Below, piece by piece: positions 1 to 5,022 of a stretch of DNA of 5,022 nt. Source of the DNA: an uncultured Gammaproteobacteria bacterium (GTDB lineage Bacteria > Pseudomonadota > Gammaproteobacteria > Pseudomonadales > Azotimanducaceae_A); contig CAJWGQ010000193.1 in the NCBI GenBank assembly GCA_913041025.1, positions 1-5,022 of the forward strand, written 5' to 3'. A model generated the notes under the pieces. It saw nothing but the letters and a program-made list of their open reading frames with translations. It did no database searches and was not told where the DNA came from. Position 1 is the stretch's first letter. Each line of letters begins with the position of its first letter. The position numbers and the translations under genes were made by a program.

Positions 1-653
1 TTTATCAAAATATAAGGCAAGCGGGTGGGCAAACAGGCGCCGACACGAATGCCGCAACAGGTTTTATGCTTGGAACAGGAACTAGAATAGTTGCGACCGA
101 AAAAATTCAGGCGCAGGGAAATCTCATATCTACTGAGAATGCTTTGGATATGGCCATTGAGGGCCCCGGATTCTTTCAGATCGTTCAGCCTGACGGAACT
201 ATCTCTTACACTCGAGACGGCGGATTTAAGCTTTCTCAAGAGGGAGAGCTCGTCACACCTTCCGGGCTATTGCTTCAGCCGCAAATAGTCATACCGCCCG
301 AGGCTGCCTCGATTACGATCGGTGCGGATGGGATTGTTAGTGCGGAATTGGCCAACGGCGGTGGAAACCAGCAGCTTGGGCAGATCCAGCTCGCTCGTTT
401 TATTAATGGTGCCGGCCTCGAGGCGCAGGGCCAAAATCTTTTTAGAGAAACTACCTCAAGCGGTGCACCTTTGGTTCTCGTTCCAGGTGAGCAGGGCGCC
501 GGTGAAATCTCTCAGGGCATGCTGGAGGCATCCAACGTTAATGTGGTCGAGGAACTGGTCAACATGATTGAGACGCAACGAGCTTACGAGATTAACTCAA
601 AGGCAATTAGTTCGGTCGACTCAATGCTCAGATTCTTGAATCAGAACCTGTAG
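1..653 (+). CDS. flgG: Flagellar distal-rod protein FlgG, 5'-truncated by window edge
   Basis: FlgG polymerises into the distal rod, the drive shaft crossing the peptidoglycan inside the P and L rings; it is exported by the flagellar type III apparatus and has no cleaved signal. The first full codon is at base 3 (YQNIRQAGG...), and 216 residues are visible before the TAG at 651-653. Compared with the 260-residue E. coli protein, about 45 N-terminal residues (the D0 helix with the NNLANV-type motif) lie upstream of the window. The ATG at 66 is internal: the family sequence continues in frame before it, with YQNIRQ matching YQTIRQ of E. coli. Visible landmarks are RIVATEKIQAQGN, ALDMAIEGPGFFQI, the SYTRDGGF motif and the rod-family C-terminus SNVNVVEELVNMIETQRAYE followed by INSKAISSVDSML. 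The protein has no cysteine. It leads the co-directional flgHIJK genes. I see no frameshift or lesion, and identification is very secure. Confidence 0.97.
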   Translation, partial: YQNIRQAGGQTGADTNAATGFMLGTGTRIVATEKIQAQGNLISTENALDMAIEGPGFFQIVQPDGTISYTRDGGFKLSQEGELVTPSGLLLQPQIVIPPEAASITIGADGIVSAELANGGGNQQLGQIQLARFINGAGLEAQGQNLFRETTSSGAPLVLVPGEQGAGEISQGMLEASNVNVVEELVNMIETQRAYEINSKAISSVDSMLRFLNQNL

Positions 654-655
654 GA
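652..655 (+). promoter_or_regulatory. Shine-Dalgarno of flgH
   Basis: AGGA overlaps the TAG stop of flgG and lies 8 bases before the ATG at 664, a standard spacing. It fixes the flgH start and makes termination of flgG and initiation of flgH physically adjacent, so the two are probably coupled (inference). Confidence 0.7.
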
Positions 656-663
656 AATTAATT

Positions 664-1377
664 ATGTTTCGAATTTTGTTTTTAATTTTATTTTTGATTT
701 CTGGGTGCGCTACCTCAGGCGGTCCTGGATCTGAAAATCTCTTGGATGTCTCTAAGGCGATGCCACTTGTTGACTTCGAAGAAAACCCTGCGACCGGGTC
801 AATTTTCGCGGACCAGCGATCAAGCAAACGGTTCGGTTTTCTAAAAAGCTTTAGTGTGGGTGACATCGTGACCGTCATTTTGAATGAAAGTACTCAGGCG
901 CAGCGAAGCGGAGGCATAAACTTAACTAAAGAAGTTGTTAACAATCCTTTGAGTCAACTGACAGCGGTTTTTGGTAACAACCTTGGGAATGGTCCAGACC
1001 CAATGTGGAACGACGGTCGCCGTATAAAAAGAGCGTTAAAAGGGATTGATCATCTTAATCAAGTAAGAAGTGACAAGGGAACCGGAGTCGCTGACCAGGC
1101 GGCCAGCTTGAGCGGAGCCATCGCAGTAATTGTTACCCGTGTTTTCCCAAATGGGAACATGTTCATAGAAGGGAAGAAGCAACTTGCCCTCAGCGAAGGA
1201 CAGGAAGAAATATTTATTAGTGGAGTGATAACCCCAAAAGATGTTCAGCCAGATAATACGGTTCTTTCCTCTCGAATAGCTCAGGCAAGCATTGCCTATA
1301 GAGGTAAGGGTGATGTCACTAATGTTGCGACCGCAAATTGGGGATCAAGGATTTTTAATAGACTTTGGCCATTTTAA
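664..1377 (+). CDS. flgH: Flagellar L-ring lipoprotein FlgH
   Basis: FlgH forms the L ring in the outer membrane, part of the bushing through which the rod turns; it is a Sec-exported lipoprotein. The ATG at 664 is supported by the AGGA 8 bases upstream and by the signal peptide that follows directly. Residues 1-14 are a short hydrophobic leader ending in a lipobox (ISGC), with the acylated cysteine at residue 15 (bases 706-708). Family landmarks follow: GSIFADQRS near residue 45, the SVGDIVTVILNEST strand region, then LSGAIAVIVTRVFPNGNMFI, EGKKQLALSEGQEEIFISGV and the C-terminal SSRIAQASIAYRGKGDV. Length is 237 residues against 232 in E. coli. The central loop, about residues 108-138, is longer than in E. 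coli and rich in basic residues (RRIKR, then LKG, QVR). The residue after the lipid-bearing cysteine is Ala, not Asp, which fits Lol-dependent transfer to the outer membrane. It ends 2 bases before flgI. Confidence 0.97.
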   Translation: MFRILFLILFLISGCATSGGPGSENLLDVSKAMPLVDFEENPATGSIFADQRSSKRFGFLKSFSVGDIVTVILNESTQAQRSGGINLTKEVVNNPLSQLTAVFGNNLGNGPDPMWNDGRRIKRALKGIDHLNQVRSDKGTGVADQAASLSGAIAVIVTRVFPNGNMFIEGKKQLALSEGQEEIFISGVITPKDVQPDNTVLSSRIAQASIAYRGKGDVTNVATANWGSRIFNRLWPF

Positions 1378-1379
1378 TT

Positions 1380-2537
1380 ATGAATAAAAATTTATATTTC
1401 GCCTTAATCTTATTTTTATGCTCCGGTACCGCGCTGGCAGATCGAATCAAAGATTTAACCAGTGTTGCGGGAGTTCGGTCGAATCAATTGCTTGGATACG
1501 GATTGGTGGTTGGGCTCGCGGGCACCGGTGATAGAGACAAGATCAGTTTTACTGCGCAGGGTTTGAAGACCGTTCTCGAGAGACTGGGAGTTGGTGTAGA
1601 TGGTCCGATATCTAATTATGACCTCTATGAGAGGGGCGTTGCTAGCTTGGCTTACGACAAAACAAAATTAGACAATGTTGCGTCTGTCGTGGTTACAGCA
1701 AACGTTCCACCATTTACTAAGCCTGGACAAACCATTGATGTTAGCGTGGCAGCAATTGGGCTTGCCTCTAGCCTGCGTGGCGGCAATCTTATTTTAACTG
1801 AGCTGCGGGGAGCAGACGGAAAGATCTACGCATTAGCTCAAGGCGGTCTGACTGTTTCTGGTGTCGAGGTCTCGGCTGCAGGATCAGAGATTACTGTAGG
1901 GGTGCCGACCGCCGGACGAATACCAGGAGGCGCAATCATAGAGAGGGAGATTCCTACACCTTTTGCTGAGTCTCAGTACATCCTTCTAAATAACCATCAT
2001 TCTGATTTTACTACCGCAACGGCGATTGTTGATGCCATAAACAGTAGTTTCGGTGGCGGAACCGCTAATGCACTTGATGGTACGTCAATCGCAGTTTTGG
2101 CGCCTAAAGAGTTGAGTGGTCGAGTTTCATTTTTAAGCATGATTGAAAATCTTGAGGTGACACCTGGAGAGCCGAAAGCGAAAGTGGTTGTAAATTCTAG
2201 GACCGGTACGGTCGTGATCAGCCGAGCAGTGAAGGTTACCGCAGCGGCTGTCACTCACGGTCAAATCACTGTTTCAGTGTCTGCCACAAATGAGGTAAGT
2301 CAGCCGCAAGCGGGGACTTTAGTGGGTGGTGAAGCTGGCGAGACCACCCCGGTTACAAATGCCGAATTATCAATCCAGGAAGAATCAAGACCTATGTTCG
2401 TTTTTCAACCTGGTGTGAATTTAAGGGATATCGTTGACGCCGTTAACGAAGTCGGTGCCACCCCGTCTTCTTTGATCGCAATCTTGGATGCCCTAAAAAG
2501 TTCAGGGAGTTTGAGAGCTGAACTCGTTGTTCTGTGA
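1380..2537 (+). CDS. flgI: Flagellar P-ring protein FlgI
   Basis: FlgI forms the P ring in the periplasm at the peptidoglycan layer, partnering the FlgH L ring. I place the start at the ATG at 1380 (385 residues). It yields a clean Sec signal peptide: Lys at residue 3, a hydrophobic core, and ALA at residues 18-20 followed by D21, with the mature protein opening DRIKDLTSVAGVRSNQLLGY as in the family. An in-frame TTG at 1365 would add five residues inside flgH and is less likely. Further landmarks are GLVVGLAGTGD, VPPFTKPGQTIDV, SLRGGNLILTELRGADGKIY, IEREIP, KVVVNSRTGTVV and the C-terminal GATPSSLIAILDALKSSGSL. E. coli FlgI is about 365 residues; the excess is mostly a segment around residues 76-92. 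The two cysteines that form a disulfide in enteric FlgI are absent. No Shine-Dalgarno is visible before 1380, so translation probably depends on ribosomes finishing flgH. Confidence 0.97.
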   Translation: MNKNLYFALILFLCSGTALADRIKDLTSVAGVRSNQLLGYGLVVGLAGTGDRDKISFTAQGLKTVLERLGVGVDGPISNYDLYERGVASLAYDKTKLDNVASVVVTANVPPFTKPGQTIDVSVAAIGLASSLRGGNLILTELRGADGKIYALAQGGLTVSGVEVSAAGSEITVGVPTAGRIPGGAIIEREIPTPFAESQYILLNNHHSDFTTATAIVDAINSSFGGGTANALDGTSIAVLAPKELSGRVSFLSMIENLEVTPGEPKAKVVVNSRTGTVVISRAVKVTAAAVTHGQITVSVSATNEVSQPQAGTLVGGEAGETTPVTNAELSIQEESRPMFVFQPGVNLRDIVDAVNEVGATPSSLIAILDALKSSGSLRAELVVL

Positions 2538-2950
2538 ATTCTATGAATACTTATATACCTTCTACATTCGACAATACCTCTCTGAGCCAGCTGCGTGAGG
2601 ACGCAAAAGTTGACCCGGATGCCAAGGCGGACGAGGTCAGCAGACAGTTTGAGGCTTTATTCGTAAATATGCTTTTGAAATCTATGAGGAAAGCGACTCA
2701 GAGATCTGAACTATTTAACTCCGAGGCCGCCAAAAGTTTTGAGTCGATGTTTGATCAGGAGATCGCGAACAAAGTTTCTTACGCAGATGGTATTGGCTTA
2801 GCGGATACAATTAAAAGACAACTTTTCCCTAATGATGCCCAAAAGCTTTTCAAATCAGGTGGATTTGATATTCATCAAAGAGCGAAAGCTCACGCCATAA
2901 ATTCTTATCAAAACCAAGCGGTTATTCCGAGGAGAATAGAGCGTGACTGA
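2534..2950 (+). CDS. flgJ: Single-domain FlgJ, rod-assembly scaffold without the hydrolase domain
   Basis: FlgJ enters the periplasm through the flagellar export channel and scaffolds or caps rod assembly. The 138 residues match only the N-terminal half of enteric FlgJ. Landmarks are SLSQLREDAKVDPDA, then SRQFEALFVNMLLKSMRKAT, ELFNSEAAKSFESMFDQEIA and GIGLADTIKRQL, aligning with the E. coli segments VARQVEGMFVQMMLKSMR, LYTSMYDQQIA and GLGLAEMMVKQM. After about residue 103 there is only a basic tail ending IPRRIERD. The C-terminal glucosaminidase (GH73-type) domain of the roughly 313-residue E. coli protein is absent, and flgK starts at once, so no remnant is left. The start could be GTG 2534, overlapping the flgI stop by 4 bases (GTGA), or ATG 2543, giving 135 residues. 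Neither has a Shine-Dalgarno, which suggests coupling to flgI. Family identity is secure; the exact start is not. Confidence 0.93.
   Translation: MNSMNTYIPSTFDNTSLSQLREDAKVDPDAKADEVSRQFEALFVNMLLKSMRKATQRSELFNSEAAKSFESMFDQEIANKVSYADGIGLADTIKRQLFPNDAQKLFKSGGFDIHQRAKAHAINSYQNQAVIPRRIERD
2930..2934 (+). promoter_or_regulatory. Shine-Dalgarno of flgK, inside flgJ
   Basis: AGGAG sits 8 bases before the GTG at 2943 and lies within the last codons of flgJ. It is the strongest ribosome-binding site in the window. It decides the GTG as the flgK start, because the encoded protein begins exactly where FlgK proteins normally begin. Confidence 0.8.
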
Positions 2951-5022
2951 TATTCTCTCGATCGGGGGCAACTCGTTAAAAAACAACCAGTCAGCGTTAG
3001 CCGTTGTAAGTAACAATATCGCAAACGTTAACACCGAGGGATATGTCCGCCAGGAATTGGACATAAAAGAAAATAGGCCCTCGCGAAATGGAACGGTTTT
3101 TCTGGGTTCAGGCGCCCTTGCCACTGGAGTCAAGCGCGCGTATGACTCGCTCATTGAAGCCTCATTGCGCTCAAGCAACACAGATCTGTCTGGTCAGACA
3201 CCGTTGATAGGCTTTACAAACCGATTAATAGATATAATGGGAGGGGAAAAAGCAAGTTTGACTCCTGCCCTCGACGATTTTTTTGGCAGTTTTAAGGCCC
3301 TAAGCCAGGATCCATCATCTCTCACTAGAAGAAATCAAACCCTGTCAGAAGCAAAAAACCTTGCTTCGCGCTTCAACGAATTAGCGAATCAGTTCGAGGC
3401 AATAGACAGGGAATCTAAGACTCAATTAGACTTTAAGGTAAGTCAATTTAACACTCTGAGTGACCAGTTACTTACGGTTAACAAGAAGTTGTCCCGTCAG
3501 TCCGATATCACGCGTCAACCACCAGACCTTTTGAATACCCGCGACAAAATTCTCGCTGATATGAGCCAACTTTTGCGGATAAGTGTCAGAGAGGAAGCCA
3601 ATGGCTCTGTCTCTGCGTCTATTGGGTCAGCGTCAAATTCAATTGATTTCATTACGAAAGGGACGAAAAAAGATATAGGGGTTGACTATGGTCTCGGCAA
3701 AATTCCAGCCTCTGCGTCCTTGTTGCTTGATCCCTTTGGAGAGAGTTCTAGTTTGACAGGATTAAGTGGCGGAGAAATTGGTGGGATTCTCCAGTTTCGG
3801 TTCAGCATGCTTGAACCTTCTTGGAGCGAACTGAATGCAATTTCAAGTTCCATTGCTTTAGAGGTCAATAATACAATGGCCGGAGGGATGGATCTTTATG
3901 GTCAAAAAGGCGTTGCCTTATTTGATATTCCTCGATCTTATGTCGCGGATCTTTCGATGACCAACTCAAACGTTGGTGCAAACATCGCCGTTACACAAGA
4001 GTCTCCTCAAAATAATAACTCGCTAGAATTTATCTTTGATAAGGCCAACTCAAGGTGGCTAATCAATGATCTAACAACTGGACAGAAATATACCAGCAAG
4101 GGTGCTTCTAGTGCATCCGTGAATGGTCTGAGGGTAAGTTTTTCGGGGAGCCCTATAGACGGTGACGTCGTTAGAATAAACTCTTTCGATTCTGCCGCGA
4201 AAAACATGCTGGTTCTTTACGATGACTCCAAGAAGATTGCGGCAGCTGAACTTTTTGGAGTAAAGAACGCAGCAACAAATCTTTCCTCTGCACGAGCGAA
4301 AGTTTCGGTATTTACGAACGATGGATCGGTTCCAGAAAATTCCTTAGAAAAAATTATTTCCAACAACCTGAATGTTTCTGCTGGGGTAAATATTTCCCAC
4401 AGCACAATCGAGCCGAAAGCCACGCTGCAGGCAGGCCTCAAAGATGTAGTGCTTACACTGAAAAAAGATCGAACAAGCGAGCTCAATCTCCAAGTTTTTA
4501 CGAAGGAAGGAAGACATCTTTTTGGGACCGGGAGTTTAACAGAGACGAACAAATCAACGATGCTGACAGAAGAAAACGGATTTCAAAAAGGGTTAACTTA
4601 TTCAGATACCTATCTGAATAACGCTAGTTCGTACATGGGACACGATTGGAAAATGGGAGTAGTTGGAAAATCAGTGACCGCGATAGACAGCGAAGGGAGC
4701 AAACTGGTCACAAAAGAAGCGTTTATCAAGAGTGCAGGTATCCCCAAGATAGACGGTCCTGCCGTTATTGTTCCAGCGAATTCTTTGAAGTTAAACGGTA
4801 ATGCTATGACCGAGTTGTCAGTGGCTAACGGTTCTTCTCTCAGCGCTTCCGCCGTTGTAGGTTGGTTAAACAGTAATATAAGCTCGAGTGGCCTTTCCGG
4901 ATCTATGTCCGCTACCGCGAAAAATGAAATTATAATCCCCGCCAGCGACATAGATTTTTCAGGAAATACGCTCGCGATCAATGGCGCAACCGTTAATGTT
5001 AGCAGTGTTACAGACATGACCG
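2943..5022 (+). CDS. flgK: Flagellar hook-filament junction protein FlgK (HAP1), large variant, 3'-truncated by window edge
   Basis: FlgK is exported by the flagellar apparatus and forms the first junction layer between hook and filament. I translated the frame by hand from GTG 2943: 693 codons with no stop, running off the window. The start is set by AGGAG at 2930-2934 and by the N-terminus MTDILSIGGNSL. The D0/D1 region shows SNNIANVNTEGYVRQ (residues 23-37), LDDFFGSFKALSQDP (110-124) and LLNTRDKILADMSQL (196-210). GEIGGILQFR (277-286) precedes the second long helix. Residues 360-438 look like the FlgK D2 domain: LEFIFDKANSRWLIND, a GLRVSFSGSPIDGD strand pair, then NMLVLYDDSKKIAAAE, resembling E. 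coli NMDVLITDEAKIAMA. In E. coli (547 residues) the C-terminal helices come soon after that point. Here at least 255 more residues follow without the C-terminal D1/D0 motif, so a large extra domain is inserted. There are no cysteines in the visible part. It overlaps flgJ by 8 bases. Confidence 0.95.
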   Translation, partial: MTDILSIGGNSLKNNQSALAVVSNNIANVNTEGYVRQELDIKENRPSRNGTVFLGSGALATGVKRAYDSLIEASLRSSNTDLSGQTPLIGFTNRLIDIMGGEKASLTPALDDFFGSFKALSQDPSSLTRRNQTLSEAKNLASRFNELANQFEAIDRESKTQLDFKVSQFNTLSDQLLTVNKKLSRQSDITRQPPDLLNTRDKILADMSQLLRISVREEANGSVSASIGSASNSIDFITKGTKKDIGVDYGLGKIPASASLLLDPFGESSSLTGLSGGEIGGILQFRFSMLEPSWSELNAISSSIALEVNNTMAGGMDLYGQKGVALFDIPRSYVADLSMTNSNVGANIAVTQESPQNNNSLEFIFDKANSRWLINDLTTGQKYTSKGASSASVNGLRVSFSGSPIDGDVVRINSFDSAAKNMLVLYDDSKKIAAAELFGVKNAATNLSSARAKVSVFTNDGSVPENSLEKIISNNLNVSAGVNISHSTIEPKATLQAGLKDVVLTLKKDRTSELNLQVFTKEGRHLFGTGSLTETNKSTMLTEENGFQKGLTYSDTYLNNASSYMGHDWKMGVVGKSVTAIDSEGSKLVTKEAFIKSAGIPKIDGPAVIVPANSLKLNGNAMTELSVANGSSLSASAVVGWLNSNISSSGLSGSMSATAKNEIIIPASDIDFSGNTLAINGATVNVSSVTDMT
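4756..5022 (+). repeat. Two degenerate IN-like motif repeats within FlgK
   Basis: This is a protein-level repeat in the inserted part of FlgK. Residues 607-619 (AVIVPANSLKLNG) and 662-681 (EIIIPASDIDFSGNTLAING) share a pattern: a hydrophobic stretch ending in Pro-Ala, a polar segment, then a short strand ending Asn-Gly. The first copy is followed by a Ser-rich segment and VVGWLNSNISSSGLSGSMSA (638-657). That resembles the '...ING..., S...L...IN, sGvtAs' layout of the IN motif family of flagellin and hook-associated proteins (from memory). Spacing between the two Asn-Gly points is about 62 residues. The second copy is cut by the window edge. The similarity is weak and was not scored. Confidence 0.45.

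Noticed and set aside
91..567. Alternative + strand frames within flgG (91-288 and 322-567)
   Set aside because: They overlap the conserved FlgG frame and encode basic, Ser- and Arg-rich sequences without recognisable motifs.
621..878. Antisense frame opposite the start of flgH, and a similar one at 1997-2254 opposite flgI
   Set aside because: Both sit in the same wobble-aligned register relative to the real gene, and the translations show no domain or signal that I can recognise.
1365..1379. Upstream TTG start for flgI adding five residues
   Set aside because: The ATG at 1380 gives a better signal peptide with Lys at residue 3. The TTG lies inside flgH and lacks a ribosome-binding site.
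1413..1430. Possible lipobox at Cys14 of FlgI
   Set aside because: The residue before the cysteine is Leu, where lipoproteins need a small residue. A standard signal peptidase I site (ALA before D21) follows, and the family is not lipidated.
2770..2808. Possible sigma-28 promoter for flgK inside flgJ
   Set aside because: CAAAGTTT at 2770-2777 resembles the -35 half and GCGGATAC at 2801-2808 resembles the -10 half. They are 23 bases apart instead of about 11, and neither has a good partner at the correct distance.
2855..3181. 108-codon antisense frame across the flgJ-flgK junction
   Set aside because: It is in the same wobble-aligned reverse register relative to flgK. The + strand here carries two firmly identified genes with conserved motifs, so this is a shadow.
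3686..5017. A run of antisense open frames opposite flgK (3686-3868, 4007-4207, 4217-4552, 4610-5017)
   Set aside because: All lie in one reverse register, in which the third base of each reverse codon pairs with the third base of the flgK codons. In that register stops arise only opposite Tyr codons preceded by T or C, or opposite CAN codons preceded by T, so long open stretches are expected. The predicted proteins match no family I recognise and have no ribosome-binding site that I can see.

Overview
The window is a contiguous piece of a bacterial flagellar operon, read entirely on the + strand, in the order flgG (3' part), flgH, flgI, flgJ, flgK (5' part). Having an outer-membrane L-ring lipoprotein (FlgH) and a periplasmic P-ring protein (FlgI) means a Gram-negative, diderm host. 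The gene order G-H-I-J-K, the FlgK start (MTDILSIGGNSL...) and the close match of FlgG, FlgI and FlgJ to enterobacterial and pseudomonad proteins recalled from memory point to a gammaproteobacterium (less likely a betaproteobacterium). Base composition looks moderate (mid-40s % GC by eye). I cannot name a genus.

Layout. Bases 1-653 hold the distal-rod gene flgG, missing about 45 N-terminal codons. flgH (664-1377) follows after a 10-base gap that carries its Shine-Dalgarno. flgI (1380-2537) begins 2 bases after flgH. flgJ (2534-2950) overlaps flgI by 4 bases. flgK (2943 to the window end) overlaps flgJ by 8 bases, with its Shine-Dalgarno inside flgJ. There is no intergenic space large enough for a promoter or terminator, and I see no RNA gene, mobile element, CRISPR array or long repeat. 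The flgK frame is open without a stop for all 693 codons from its GTG to the edge.

How the genes work together. FlgG polymerises into the distal rod and FlgJ scaffolds rod assembly in the periplasm. FlgI and FlgH are exported by Sec and form the P and L rings, the bushing through the peptidoglycan and outer membrane. FlgK is the first hook-filament junction protein, added after the hook is complete. The set is the core of rod, ring and junction assembly.

Points out of the ordinary are variations on known parts rather than a new system. FlgJ has only the rod-scaffold half and lacks the C-terminal peptidoglycan hydrolase. FlgK is unusually long, with a large insertion that appears to contain repeated hook 'IN'-like motifs. 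FlgI and FlgH each carry an insertion relative to the E. coli proteins. The roughly 1,670 residues visible contain only two cysteines, both in export signals. I found no evidence of an undescribed biological system.
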